From Verrucomicrobiota bacterium (lineage in GTDB: Bacteria; Verrucomicrobiota; Verrucomicrobiia; Limisphaerales; VHCN01): DNA of 64,000 bases. Both the position numbers and the translations under genes were made by a program. A model generated the notes under the pieces. The model was not told the DNA's origin, did no database searches, and saw only the letters and a list, made by a program, of their open reading frames with translations. Positions 28,489-36,805 of the stretch are shown piece by piece. The number at the start of each line of letters is the position of its first letter. The first letter of the stretch is position 1. The stretch spans positions 20,596 through 84,595 of the forward strand of contig VHCN01000006.1 in NCBI GenBank assembly GCA_016871675.1. Direction: 5' to 3'.

Positions 28489-29181
28489 TCAGATCTTGTC
28501 CGAAATGGGCGCGATGTCGAGTTTGCCGTTCTCCGCGACCTTGAAAGTCAGGAGGATACTGTTCAAGGCGCTTCGCGCTTCCTCGATGGAAGCGTCGTCA
28601 CCGCTGGCTTGGAATTCCACCAACCCGGTGAGCGCCGGCAGGAACACGAAGCGGTGACGCGGGCCGACACCGGTCACTCCGGGCAGATTGAGGTCGAAGC
28701 CCGGACCCGCCACACCCGATGCCGTGGCAGTGAACTGCTCGGTCACCTTCGCGTTCGGGTGCCGCTGGAGGATGATTGGCAGGCACGACTCGGGTTTCAG
28801 TTCACGTTTCGTGGCGGGCGATGCGGCCTGGCCCTGAGCCGTCTGTGGCGGCGAGTAGAACTGCACGGCGACGGTTGCACGCCCTTCCTGCGCCGTGAAG
28901 GTCACGCGCCACCGTTGCAGGTCGGTGTGCACCTCGTAGCCACGGGGAATGAGGAACGCAGCCCGATTGGTGCCGAGGGTGACATACGCGCGCTGGATGG
29001 GTCCAAAGGCCTCCGGGCCTTCGCGAACGGCCTTGAGGGAGAACGCCGGGAGCGCGTTTGTCGCGGCCGGTCTCGCTGGAGCGTCCTGCGCGCGAAGCCA
29101 CGAGGCACCCGAACCGAGCGTTGCCAGGACGAGGATGAAGCTGACCAGGAATTGGCGGTTAACCGGAGGAATTGGTGACAT
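28489..29181 (-). CDS. Exported protein of unknown function inside the pseudopilin operon
   Basis: The 230-aa product has a signal peptide (FLVSFILVLATLGSGASWLR|AQD) and a beta-rich mature domain: RAAFLIPRGYEVHTDLQRWR, VTFTAQEGRATVAVQFYSPP, ILQRHPNAKVTEQFTATASG and RHRFVFLPALTGLVEFQASG. It lacks a prepilin site. The start overlaps the end of the first PilX-like gene by 23 bp, so it is coupled to that set. I recognise no family. A periplasmic accessory role in pseudopilin function is inference. Confidence 0.7.
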   Translation of the reverse strand: MSPIPPVNRQFLVSFILVLATLGSGASWLRAQDAPARPAATNALPAFSLKAVREGPEAFGPIQRAYVTLGTNRAAFLIPRGYEVHTDLQRWRVTFTAQEGRATVAVQFYSPPQTAQGQAASPATKRELKPESCLPIILQRHPNAKVTEQFTATASGVAGPGFDLNLPGVTGVGPRHRFVFLPALTGLVEFQASGDDASIEEARSALNSILLTFKVAENGKLDIAPISDKI

Positions 29182-30913
29182 TGGCGATGGGGTTGCCCCA
29201 ACTCCCGCGGATGAGCGTCCGCAGGACAGGTGTGCCCGGTGGCAGTTTGGTCACATCGAGGAAGTTCTGGTCAAAGTTAAAGTCGCGCGTGGGCGCGTAA
29301 TAGTAAACGCCCGGAGTCTGCCACGCGGCGGCGGCTTGCACGCTGTTGAAGAGGTTGATGATCGAGCCATTCAAGGTGAGCCGGACCGCGCCGTTGCCCC
29401 AGTCTTCCAGCAGCCGCGGCAGGTTCATCACCCCGCCGCTGAAGGGAGCCGAGCCGGTCGAGCCCGCCGAGTAGACGGTGCCGGTGAGGATGGCGGCGTT
29501 GACCGTGGTATTCGCCGCGTCTCGATTGAGGAAGGAGCCGCTGCTTTGTGAGTCATTCCATGCGGGCGAGAGGATCGTCAGAGCGTCGGACACCAGCGAG
29601 GCAGGCCGGGTGGCGGTGGTGTTGGTCGTGCCGAGGTGGGTGTCCACCGGGCAGTTGAAGTGACCGCGGACGTAGATGGGGTTGGGCGTGGCCACGGTCA
29701 GACCGCGCGTGGGAAGCGTCTGCCCATTGACCAGCCGGACACCATTCATCGTCCTGCTCGAGGTCGTTCGCATGTCGGCAATATAAAGGACACTCGGAGG
29801 TGTCCTCACTCCAAGCGTGGCGATGACCGCCGCGTTGGTTGCCGCCCACGTGCTCAGCCTGCCGACATCAATCTGCGTGGTGCGGACGGTCTTGTCTTCG
29901 CGCTGGTCGGTGAACGTCAGGTCGGTGCTGACGAAGTTCGTGACTTGCACCGACGGGATGGGTGTCGACAGCGAGCTGAAGGGCTGCTTCACGCTCGCGG
30001 TCACGGTGCTGTTGCTGATGAGGATGACCAGTTCGGCCTTGTTGTAGTAGCGCTGCTGCCCCATTGGGCTGGTCATCAGCTCGCTGGCAGGCGGGATGTT
30101 GATCACCTCGCGCACGGCTGCGGCCGTGTTGTTCGTGCCGATGGGCAGGACGAGCGAAGAAACGTTCGTCGTTTTTCTGTCCTGGTAGGTGATTGAGCCC
30201 GTCATCGCCGACAGACTGTAGCCACCCCAGCCTTGTTTCTGAATCACGCCAGTCGCGGTGACCACATCCTTAAAGAGCAGCGGGGCCGCGGAACCCGTGT
30301 AGACGTTCGCGTTGGCGTGCACGCGGCCGCGGACGGTGAACGGCGCCGCCCAGGTGAACTCAAGCAGGCTGTTGTAGAAGATCGCGAACTGGAATACGGG
30401 GATCGATGCGAGCTGGATGTCCTGCTGCACCGCGTTCGTAAGGACGAACCTGCCACTGGTCTGCCTGGCGTTGGAGAGCACGCGGTAGGTCGAGGCAAAC
30501 CCGCTCAACCCCGCATACTGCCCGGAGAGCGTGGTGTAAACCTGCGTCGCGGTGCGCTCGACATACGTCCGGTTGGTCCCGCCTTGTGCGTCGCTGAACG
30601 CGAAGTTGGTCCAATGCGCGGACTCCGATGGGGTGGGGATGTTGGTCCGGTAGACCACGAGGTTGTTGTAAACGGCCGACTCATTGCCTGCCTTGAAGTC
30701 CGTGAGCATGCGGGTGACGGCCTTCTCGGTCGCGGCTTCGGCCGCGGACAGCGTCACGCTCAACTGGTTGTTGCGCTCATTGAGCAGGGCGGTGCTGCTG
30801 GTCCAGTTCATCGACGCGCTCATCACGAGCAGCGCGATGCCGGCCAGGATCAACACCATGACCAGGGCGTAGCCCTTGGCCTTCCGGTTCGATGGGTTCG
30901 TGCGGGTTCGCAT
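29159..30913 (-). CDS. PilX-like exported protein (first copy)
   Basis: The 584-aa product has the PilX/GspK-type anchor YALVMVLILAGIALLVMSAS preceded by a basic leader. Helix NNQLSVTLSAAEAATEKAVT follows, then a long Thr/Ser/Asn-rich exported domain (FAIFYNSLLEFTWAAPFTVR, GRVHANANVYTGSAAPLLFK). RGHFNCPVDTHLGTTNTTAT resembles polymer-like beta domains found on verrucomicrobial PilX proteins. It is larger than the second copy at 25963-27192. It follows the GspJ-like gene by 6 bp. Confidence 0.76.
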   Translation of the reverse strand: MRTRTNPSNRKAKGYALVMVLILAGIALLVMSASMNWTSSTALLNERNNQLSVTLSAAEAATEKAVTRMLTDFKAGNESAVYNNLVVYRTNIPTPSESAHWTNFAFSDAQGGTNRTYVERTATQVYTTLSGQYAGLSGFASTYRVLSNARQTSGRFVLTNAVQQDIQLASIPVFQFAIFYNSLLEFTWAAPFTVRGRVHANANVYTGSAAPLLFKDVVTATGVIQKQGWGGYSLSAMTGSITYQDRKTTNVSSLVLPIGTNNTAAAVREVINIPPASELMTSPMGQQRYYNKAELVILISNSTVTASVKQPFSSLSTPIPSVQVTNFVSTDLTFTDQREDKTVRTTQIDVGRLSTWAATNAAVIATLGVRTPPSVLYIADMRTTSSRTMNGVRLVNGQTLPTRGLTVATPNPIYVRGHFNCPVDTHLGTTNTTATRPASLVSDALTILSPAWNDSQSSGSFLNRDAANTTVNAAILTGTVYSAGSTGSAPFSGGVMNLPRLLEDWGNGAVRLTLNGSIINLFNSVQAAAAWQTPGVYYYAPTRDFNFDQNFLDVTKLPPGTPVLRTLIRGSWGNPIANVTNSSG

Positions 30914-30919
30914 GATGCG

Positions 30920-31531
30920 TCAGAGGATTCGCCGGGCGATCTTCGCCTGTAGCTGGTAGTAGTCGAAAGCATTGCTCGGGCCAATCTTCGTAAACGGATA
31001 CTGGAGCTGGTAAAACTGCAGGGTGATGTTGATGACACGGTTGTTCGCAGTCTCCGTCAGCACCGTGCCCTGGAAGTTCTCTGCCTTGAAGATGATCGAA
31101 TTGGTCAGGTAGCGCGCGATGGTGATCGGCGTGGTCGCGCTGGATTGCACCCGCCGCAGTTCGCTCGAGTTCGTGTCGAAGTAGTATCGCGACCAAATGT
31201 TCGTCGCGGTCGTCCGGTAAATCTGCAGCGCCATACCCTGCTGGGCCGAGCCGTCGGCGACCTGCACAAAGTTGGTGGCCGTCCCATTGCCGATCTTGAG
31301 CGTCGTGGCCGACCGGACTTCGGCTTGCAAGGATGAGAATGTTCGCCGGGCCATGTCGTCTGCACCCAGCTTGCGGATCGTCCACTCATTGAGCCGCAGG
31401 CCCATGATATGCGCGGCGATCACCGCGCCGATGACCACGGTGAAGATGCCCATCGAAATCATCATCTCCGTGAGCGTGAGCGCCCTCCGAGCCCGCCGGG
31501 CCTCCGCCGCCTTTGAAGGGGTCGTGCGCAT
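30920..31531 (-). CDS. Pseudopilin, GspJ-like (first set)
   Basis: The 203-aa product has a prepilin site RRA|LTLTEMMISMGIFTVVIGAV and the body LNEWTIRKLGADDMARRTFS, SLQAEVRSATTLKIGNGTAT. It ends TKIGPSNAFDYYQLQAKIAR. The ATG at 31531 gives a 17-residue basic leader of normal size; earlier codons overlap the upstream gene. It lies 2 bp after the GspI-like gene, in the order I, J, PilX. Confidence 0.82.
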   Translation of the reverse strand: MRTTPSKAAEARRARRALTLTEMMISMGIFTVVIGAVIAAHIMGLRLNEWTIRKLGADDMARRTFSSLQAEVRSATTLKIGNGTATNFVQVADGSAQQGMALQIYRTTATNIWSRYYFDTNSSELRRVQSSATTPITIARYLTNSIIFKAENFQGTVLTETANNRVINITLQFYQLQYPFTKIGPSNAFDYYQLQAKIARRIL

Positions 31532-31533
31532 GG

Positions 31534-31995
31534 CTAGTTGTCCGGCGCGCGATAGGTGACGAGCGTGTTCGTGAAGCGCCGCCCGGTCTGCGCGAACCGC
31601 CACACGCAGGCCACCTGGATCATCTTCAGCCTGGGCGCCACGGCTGAAAGCGTGGTGATCGTCGTGAAATTCGTCGCGTAAACCACGTTGGTTCCGGCCA
31701 CCGGCAGGTCCAAAATGGTGATTTGCACCGGGAAGTTGGTCGAAACGAGTTCATCCACGCCGGCCTCGGTGTCCCACTTCGCCGAGCGCACCTGTTCCAT
31801 CCGCTGGATCGCCAGCGCCTGCGCCGCGTAAGAAAGCCCGGACCACTCCGCGCGCGAGGCCGACTGGGTATATCCGTAGATGACGCCGACGATCGTGATG
31901 GCCGCGAGCAGCACCGCCATGACTACTTCCACCAGGGTGAATCCGCTCGTTTCTCGAAGCGACCAGCCTGGGCGGGCATTGAGTTCGATCGTCAT
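31534..31995 (-). CDS. Pseudopilin, GspI-like (first gene of the operon)
   Basis: The 153-aa product has a leader MTIELNARPGWSLRETSG and the prepilin site SG|FTLVEVVMAVLLAAITIVGV, with Glu at +5. The body is YTQSASRAEWSGLSYAAQAL, AIQRMEQVRSAKWDTEAGVD, and ends VWRFAQTGRRFTNTLVTYRA. The ALAIQRMEQVRSAKWD motif is typical of type II minor pilins. It is the first gene after a strong promoter candidate shared back-to-back with the liv operon. Confidence 0.84.
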   Translation of the reverse strand: MTIELNARPGWSLRETSGFTLVEVVMAVLLAAITIVGVIYGYTQSASRAEWSGLSYAAQALAIQRMEQVRSAKWDTEAGVDELVSTNFPVQITILDLPVAGTNVVYATNFTTITTLSAVAPRLKMIQVACVWRFAQTGRRFTNTLVTYRAPDN

Positions 31996-32048
31996 GGAAG
32001 GCGAAACACGGCCGGGCAACGGCGAACGCCCCGGCTACCGTTGCTGCG

Positions 32049-32076
32049 AATCTACGGAGTTGCCATGCCAAGTCAA
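32049..32076 (-). promoter_or_regulatory. Putative promoter of the pseudopilin operon
   Basis: On the minus strand TTGACT (32076-32071) and TAGATT (32054-32049) are 16 bp apart. The leader would be about 47 nt before the ATG at 31995. Confidence 0.52.
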
Positions 32077-32118
32077 TCCTCCTGCGTCCGCCGCGCCCCC
32101 GTCACGGCGAGAAAGCCA

Positions 32119-32147
32119 TTGGCTTCGAGTCACGTTTTGCCTACAAG
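32119..32147 (+). promoter_or_regulatory. Putative promoter of livHMGF
   Basis: TTGGCT (32119-32124) and TACAAG (32142-32147) are 17 bp apart. Only 12 bases separate the -10 box from the TTG start of livH, so the leader would be very short. Confidence 0.38.
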
Positions 32148-32159
32148 TGCCGCGTCGCC

Positions 32160-33068
32160 TTGACCGAATTCTTCCAACAACTCATCAACGGCCTCGCACT
32201 CGGCTCCATCTACGCGCTCATCGCCCTGGGCTACACGATGGTCTATGGCGTCCTGCGCTTCATCAACTTCGCGCATGGCGACGTGTTCATGGTCGGCGCG
32301 TTTTTCGGTTTCTACCTCGCGCCGCGCGTCGGGCAGCTCTTTGCCCCGCCGTCCATTGCGGGCGCGCTCGTGGTGCTCGTGCTGGCGATGCTGCTCTGCG
32401 CGCTGCTCGGCATCATCATCGAACGCCTCGCCTACAAACCGCTGCGCGACAAACCCAGGCTCACCGTGCTCATCACCGCCATCGGCGTGTCGCTGCTCAT
32501 CGAGTATGTCGGCCAGCACAAGAAGGTCTTCGGCCCCTCGCCGCAGACGTTTCCCGAGCTCATCAAGCACGAGAACTTCAAGCTCGGTGGCGTGGTGTTG
32601 AGCAACCTCGACCTCGTGGTGCTGCTCGTGACGGTCGCGTTGCTCGTCGCGCTTCAATTCATCGTGCACCGCACGCGCATCGGCACGGCCATGCGCGCCG
32701 TGTCGTTCAACGCCCCCGCCGCCCAGCTCATGGGGGTGAACCTCAACGTCGTCATCTCGTTCACGTTCGGCCTCGGCTCCGCGCTCGCCGCCGCGGGCGG
32801 GATTCTTTACGCGATGAAGTATCCCGCCATCGAGCCGCTCATGGGCATCATGCCCGGCTTGAAGGCCTTCACCGCCGCGGTGCTGGGCGGCATCGGCAAC
32901 CTCCCCGGCGCGGCGCTCGGCGGCGTGGTCATCGGCGTCGTCGAGACCTTCGTCGGCGGCAGCAAGATCTCGCCGTTCCGCGACGCGATCGTGTTTGGCA
33001 TCCTGATTTTCATCCTGCTCTTCAAGCCCTCCGGCCTGCTCGGCAAGATGGAGGTGGAGAAAGTCTGA
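32160..33068 (+). CDS. livH: Branched-chain amino-acid-type ABC transporter permease LivH
   Basis: The 302-aa inner-membrane protein has the LivH start FFQQLINGLALGSIYALIAL and GYTMVYGVLRFINFAHGDVF. It also has IERLAYKPLRDKPRLTVLIT, AVSFNAPAAQLMGVNLNVVI and LKAFTAAVLGGIGNLPGAAL, the permease-ATPase contact loop. It forms the channel with LivM. The start is TTG at 32160; no ATG or GTG lies closer to the homologous N-terminus. It overlaps livM by one base (TGATG). Confidence 0.94.
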   Translation: MTEFFQQLINGLALGSIYALIALGYTMVYGVLRFINFAHGDVFMVGAFFGFYLAPRVGQLFAPPSIAGALVVLVLAMLLCALLGIIIERLAYKPLRDKPRLTVLITAIGVSLLIEYVGQHKKVFGPSPQTFPELIKHENFKLGGVVLSNLDLVVLLVTVALLVALQFIVHRTRIGTAMRAVSFNAPAAQLMGVNLNVVISFTFGLGSALAAAGGILYAMKYPAIEPLMGIMPGLKAFTAAVLGGIGNLPGAALGGVVIGVVETFVGGSKISPFRDAIVFGILIFILLFKPSGLLGKMEVEKV

Positions 33069-34030
33069 TGAAAGAGAAACTCCTCCTCCTCGCCGCCCTC
33101 GTCGTGAGCCTGCTCGTCTCGCTCGTGTCCGACCGCATCAATCCCTACCACCTCGACATCCTCCTCGGCATCGGCATCAACATCACGCTCGCCGTCAGCC
33201 TCAACCTCATCAACGGCTACACCGGCCAGTTCTCCATGGGCCACGCGGGCTTCATGGCGGTCGGCGCCTACATCGGCGCGTCGGTCACCACGTTCGCCGG
33301 GCCGACCGTCCTCGCGTGGTTCGGCGGCGCGAAGGATTCCGTCGGCGTGCCCGCGCTCTTTCTCGCCGCGCTCGTCGCGGGCGGACTCGGCGCGGCGCTC
33401 GCGGGCCTGGTCGTCGGCGTGCCTTCACTGCGATTGCGCGGCGATTATCTCGCCATCGTCACGCTCGGCTTCGGGGAAATCATCCGCGTCATCCTGCAAA
33501 ACATCCAGGCCGTCGGCGGGCCGACGGGCATGAAGGGCATCGCGCCCTACACGACGGTTTTCTGGACGTTCGCGTGGGCGGCGCTGACGGTTTATTGCGT
33601 GCTCGCGCTCGTGCACTCGACCTACGGACGCGGCTTCATCGCCGTGCACGACGACGAAATCGCCGCCGCCGCGATGGGCATCAACACCACGCGCTACAAA
33701 GTCGCGGCGTTCGTCATCGGCGCATTCTTCGCGGGAGTCGCGGGCGGGCTCTACGCGCACCTGAAGAGCTTTATCTCACCGGGCGGCTTCGACTTCATGA
33801 AGTCCTTCGACATCGTCGTGATGGTCATCCTCGGCGGCATGGGCAACACGCTCGGCGTCGTGCTCGCCGCGATCCTGCTCACCGTGCTGCCCGAGGTGCT
33901 GCGGCCCGTCGCCGAATACCGGATGATCCTCTACTCGCTGCTCATCATCATCATCATGCTCGTGCGGCCGCAGGGCTTGTTCACGTTCAAGTGGAAGCCG
34001 CGCCACGCCACAACCACGCCGGGTGCCTGA
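33068..34030 (+). CDS. livM: Branched-chain amino-acid-type ABC transporter permease LivM
   Basis: The 320-aa inner-membrane protein has INITLAVSLNLINGYTGQFS, MGHAGFMAVGAYIGASVTTF and SLRLRGDYLAIVTLGFGEII. It also carries AAAAMGINTTRYKVAAFVIG and the contact loop SFDIVVMVILGGMGNTLGVV. It ends RPQGLFTFKWKPRHATTTPG. The start ATG at 33068 overlaps the livH stop; the frame is open far upstream but only antisense to livH. It overlaps livG by 8 bp. Confidence 0.94.
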   Translation: MKEKLLLLAALVVSLLVSLVSDRINPYHLDILLGIGINITLAVSLNLINGYTGQFSMGHAGFMAVGAYIGASVTTFAGPTVLAWFGGAKDSVGVPALFLAALVAGGLGAALAGLVVGVPSLRLRGDYLAIVTLGFGEIIRVILQNIQAVGGPTGMKGIAPYTTVFWTFAWAALTVYCVLALVHSTYGRGFIAVHDDEIAAAAMGINTTRYKVAAFVIGAFFAGVAGGLYAHLKSFISPGGFDFMKSFDIVVMVILGGMGNTLGVVLAAILLTVLPEVLRPVAEYRMILYSLLIIIIMLVRPQGLFTFKWKPRHATTTPGA

Positions 34031-34820
34031 CGCCGATTCACAATCCGCGCTGCTCGAAGTCAGCCGCTGCACGATCCGATTCGGCGGACTCACCGCCGTG
34101 TCCGAGCTCGACCTGAGCATCGGCCCGCGCGAACTCATCGGCCTCATCGGCCCCAACGGCGCGGGCAAAACCACGGTCTTCAACCTCATCACCGGCGTCT
34201 ATCAGCCCACGGCGGGCGACATCCGCTTCGAAGGCGCATCGGTCGCAGGTCGCAAACCGCACCAGATCACCGACCACGGCATCGCACGCACCTTCCAGAA
34301 CATCCGGCTCTTCCCGTCGCTCAACGTCTTCGACAACGTGCGCGTCGCGTTCCACCTGCACCTCGTCAGCGGCATCGAGCATGCCCTGTGGCGCGGCGCG
34401 GCGTTCAAGCGCGAGGAGCGCGAGATCGAGTCGCGCGCGATGGAACTGCTCGACATCTTCGACCTCGGCAGATTCCGCGACGCGCCCGCGAAGAGCCTCC
34501 CCTACGGCAGCCAGCGCCGGCTCGAAATCGTCCGCGCGCTGGCGACCAAGCCCAAGTTGCTCCTGCTCGACGAACCCGCCGCCGGCATGAACCCCACCGA
34601 AAAAGCCGAGCTCATGCGGCTGATTCGTTTTGTGAAGGACAAGTTCCAGCTCGCCGTGCTGCTCGTGGAACACGACATGAAAGTCGTGATGGGCATTTGC
34701 GAACGCATCGCCGTGCTCGACTACGGCGTCAAGATCGCCGAGGGCTCACCCACCGAAGTGCAGCGCAACCCGAAGGTGATCGAGGCATATTTGGGCGAGG
34801 ACCACCTCACGCCGGAATGA
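34023..34820 (+). CDS. livG: Branched-chain amino-acid-type ABC transporter ATP-binding protein LivG
   Basis: The 265-aa ATPase has Walker A GLIGPNGAGKTTVFNLITGV, the Q-loop region ARTFQNIRLFPSLNVFDNVR and the signature region LPYGSQRRLEIVRALATKPK. Walker B is LLLLDEPAAGMNPTEKAE and the switch His is in LLVEHDMKVVMGICERIAVL. The long LivG loop between Q-loop and signature is present. It starts at GTG 34023 inside livM. The last codons overlap the livF ATG. Confidence 0.95.
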   Translation: MPDADSQSALLEVSRCTIRFGGLTAVSELDLSIGPRELIGLIGPNGAGKTTVFNLITGVYQPTAGDIRFEGASVAGRKPHQITDHGIARTFQNIRLFPSLNVFDNVRVAFHLHLVSGIEHALWRGAAFKREEREIESRAMELLDIFDLGRFRDAPAKSLPYGSQRRLEIVRALATKPKLLLLDEPAAGMNPTEKAELMRLIRFVKDKFQLAVLLVEHDMKVVMGICERIAVLDYGVKIAEGSPTEVQRNPKVIEAYLGEDHLTPE

Positions 34821-35533
34821 GCGCGACCCTCGAAATCAAGGACCTCGCCGTGAACTACGGCGCCATCACCGCCCTGCACGGCGTCTCGCTCAAAGTCGAG
34901 CAGGGCGCCATCGTCACGCTCATCGGCGGCAACGGCGCGGGCAAGACCACGACCCTTCGCACCGTGTCGGGACTCATCCGCCCGAAGTCCGGGGACATTC
35001 TCTACGAGGGTCGCAGCATCGCCGGCGCGAAGCCGCACCAGCTCGTCGCGCGCGGACTTGCCCACGTGCCCGAGGGCCGCATGATTTTCGCGAACCTCAC
35101 CGTGCGCGAGAATCTCCGGATGGGCGCCTACTTGCGACGCGACAAGGCGGGCATCGCGAAGGACCTCGATTACGTGTTCGCCGTGTTTCCGCGGTTGAAG
35201 GAGCGCGAGCAGCAGGTCGCCGGCACGCTCTCGGGCGGCGAACAGCAGATGCTCGCCATCGGCCGCGCGTTGATGAGCAAGCCGCGGTTCCTCATGCTCG
35301 ACGAACCCTCGCTCGGCATCGCGCCGCTGCTCGTGAAGACGATTTTCGAAAAGGTCGTGGAGATCAACCGCGAGCAAAAGATCACCATCCTCCTCGTCGA
35401 ACAGAACGCCAACCTCGCGCTCGAAGTCTCGCGCTTCGGCTACGTCCTCGAAACCGGCCGCGTGATTCTGCAGGACGAGTCCAAATCCCTCCGCGCCAAC
35501 CCTCAAGTCAAGAGCGCGTATCTCGGCGCGTAA
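34817..35533 (+). CDS. livF: Branched-chain amino-acid-type ABC transporter ATP-binding protein LivF
   Basis: The 238-aa ATPase begins MSATLEIKDLAVNYGAITAL. It has Walker A LIGGNGAGKTTTLRTVSGLI, the LivF signature LVARGLAHVPEGRMIFANLT, and the C-loop VAGTLSGGEQQMLAIGRALM. Walker B is FLMLDEPSLGIAPLLVK, with the downstream motif ILLVEQNANLALEVSRFGYV. It completes the livHMGF cassette. No periplasmic substrate-binding protein (LivK/J) is in the window, so the ligand is unknown; branched-chain amino acids, urea and amides are all handled by this family. Confidence 0.95.
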   Translation: MSATLEIKDLAVNYGAITALHGVSLKVEQGAIVTLIGGNGAGKTTTLRTVSGLIRPKSGDILYEGRSIAGAKPHQLVARGLAHVPEGRMIFANLTVRENLRMGAYLRRDKAGIAKDLDYVFAVFPRLKEREQQVAGTLSGGEQQMLAIGRALMSKPRFLMLDEPSLGIAPLLVKTIFEKVVEINREQKITILLVEQNANLALEVSRFGYVLETGRVILQDESKSLRANPQVKSAYLGA

Positions 35534-35557
35534 CGGCACGGCGTTCACGCCGCGCCG
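35534..35557. terminator. Hairpin at the convergent ends of livF and the small TPR gene
   Basis: The sequence folds as CGGC-A-CGGCG, loop TTCA, CGCCG-C-GCCG, with one mismatch. It begins right after the livF stop and covers the TPR gene's stop codon. There is no T-run on either side, so its strength as a terminator is uncertain. Confidence 0.35.
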
Positions 35558-35862
35558 GATTCCGCCAGCAGTTGCTCCAATTCGGCCTGCGGCCCCTCGT
35601 GATGCTGCGCGATGGCGAGCTTGAGCGCGCGCTCGAATGTCTCTTTCGCGGCAGGCTTGTTCCCGAGGGCTTGCTCGCATTTGCCGAGCAGGATGGCGAC
35701 GGCCATCCAGTCAGGCTTGGCCGCGAGCGCGAGGGCGAATTGCCCGCGGGCTGCTTCGAAGTCGCCGAGATCAAAGTGCGCCTTGCCGAGGCTGAAGCGC
35801 GCCATCGCGTTGTCCGGGAACTTCGCGAGCGCCCGCTCGCAGCGTTCGATGTTGGAATTCAT
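35545..35862 (-). CDS. Small TPR-repeat protein
   Basis: The 105-aa product consists mainly of three tetratricopeptide motifs: IERCERALAKFPDNAMARFS and LGKAHFDLGDFEAARGQFAL, ALAAKPDWMAVAILLGKCEQ, ALGNKPAAKETFERALKLAI. It ends EGPQAELEQLLAESGAA. There is no signal peptide. It probably serves as a protein-protein adaptor. The ATG at 35862 was chosen; upstream in-frame codons encode a heptamer repeat. It lies downstream of the SDR gene on the same strand. Confidence 0.78.
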   Translation of the reverse strand: MNSNIERCERALAKFPDNAMARFSLGKAHFDLGDFEAARGQFALALAAKPDWMAVAILLGKCEQALGNKPAAKETFERALKLAIAQHHEGPQAELEQLLAESGAA

Positions 35863-35900
35863 CGGAGCTTCAACGTGCGTCGCGGGTCTCCCTCCGTTTC

Positions 35901-35928
35901 GCATTCCGGAGCCCGCATTCCGCATCCA
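35901..35928. repeat. Heptamer tandem repeat, four units (GCATTCC type)
   Basis: The units GCATTCC, GGAGCCC, GCATTCC and GCATCCA lie between the SDR gene and the small TPR gene. The same GCATTCC unit occurs inside argS at 39489-39516. Confidence 0.75.
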
Positions 35929-35937
35929 GTTCGCGCC

Positions 35938-36648
35938 TCACGCCGGCCGCACAAGGATCTCCTCCACCAGCGCGCGCGGGGGGATGTTGATGGCCAGCAG
36001 CGCGCAGGCGGCGACGTCCTCGGACTTCATCATCACCGCCCGCGCCGCGGCGTCGGGCACCACGGGGCGCTTGTCGAGCAGCGGCGTGTCGATGTCGCCG
36101 GGAAACACCGAGCAGGCGCGGATGCCGTTCTTGCGCTCCTCGGCGTTGATGGACTGCGTGAGTCCGGCCTGGCCAAACTTGGAGACCACGTAGGCCGGGC
36201 CGCTCTTCGGGCTCGCCTGCCGGCCCGCGTCGGAGACGATGTTGACGATGGTGCCGCTGCGCCGGGCGCGCATCTGCGGCAGAAACGCCTGCGCGCAGTA
36301 GTAGGAGCCGTGCAGGTTCGCATCGATCACAGCGTGATAGTCCTCGAGCGAAAGCACGGCGAGCGAGCGGTTCGGGATGTTCGTGCCGGCCGCGTTCACC
36401 AGCACCTCGACGGTGCCGAATTTCTTCAAGACCGACTTCGCCATCCGCTGCACCGCCGCGACGTCACCGATGTCGCACGGGCAGACCAGCAGCCGCGGGC
36501 CGAGCCGGCCCGCGCGTTTCACGGTGGCGTCGAGCGCGCCGCGGCGGCGGCCGAGGATGGCGACGCGCCAGCCTTCTTTCACGAGCGCGAGCGCGGTGGC
36601 TTGGCCGACTCCGCTGCCGGCCCCGGTGACGACGGCGTGTTTGTTCAT
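35938..36648 (-). CDS. Short-chain dehydrogenase/reductase
   Basis: The 236-aa product has the SDR NAD(P) motif HAVVTGAGSGVGQATALALV, the NAAG motif VNAAGTNIPNR, and the catalytic Ser in TIVNIVSDAGRQAS. The YxxxK motif is in PAYVVSKFGQAGLTQSINAE. RAGRLGPRLL and GRRR suggest NADP preference. The ATG at 36648 (MNKHAVVTG) was chosen; one 11 codons upstream is possible. The substrate is unknown. It is head-to-head with the nucleoside transporter gene. Confidence 0.9.
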   Translation of the reverse strand: MNKHAVVTGAGSGVGQATALALVKEGWRVAILGRRRGALDATVKRAGRLGPRLLVCPCDIGDVAAVQRMAKSVLKKFGTVEVLVNAAGTNIPNRSLAVLSLEDYHAVIDANLHGSYYCAQAFLPQMRARRSGTIVNIVSDAGRQASPKSGPAYVVSKFGQAGLTQSINAEERKNGIRACSVFPGDIDTPLLDKRPVVPDAAARAVMMKSEDVAACALLAINIPPRALVEEILVRPA

Positions 36649-36770
36649 GGTGGTGCGTGGCAGCGAAGCGTCGGTGTTCATCGCGCTCCGGTCGGCGCGG
36701 AACGTAACGGTTCCCCGGCTGCGGATTCAATTCAGAATCCTCGGCGCCGCGGGCGCCGGAGAAAGCGACC

Positions 36771-36799
36771 TTGATACGCGCGGAGCCTGTCCCTACTGT
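36771..36799 (+). promoter_or_regulatory. Putative promoter of the nucleoside transporter gene
   Basis: TTGATA (36771-36776) and TACTGT (36794-36799) are 17 bp apart. Six bases separate the -10 box from the ATG at 36806, so the message would be leaderless or nearly so, as for the Fur-family gene. Confidence 0.4.
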
Positions 36800-36805
36800 C
36801 CGCGC

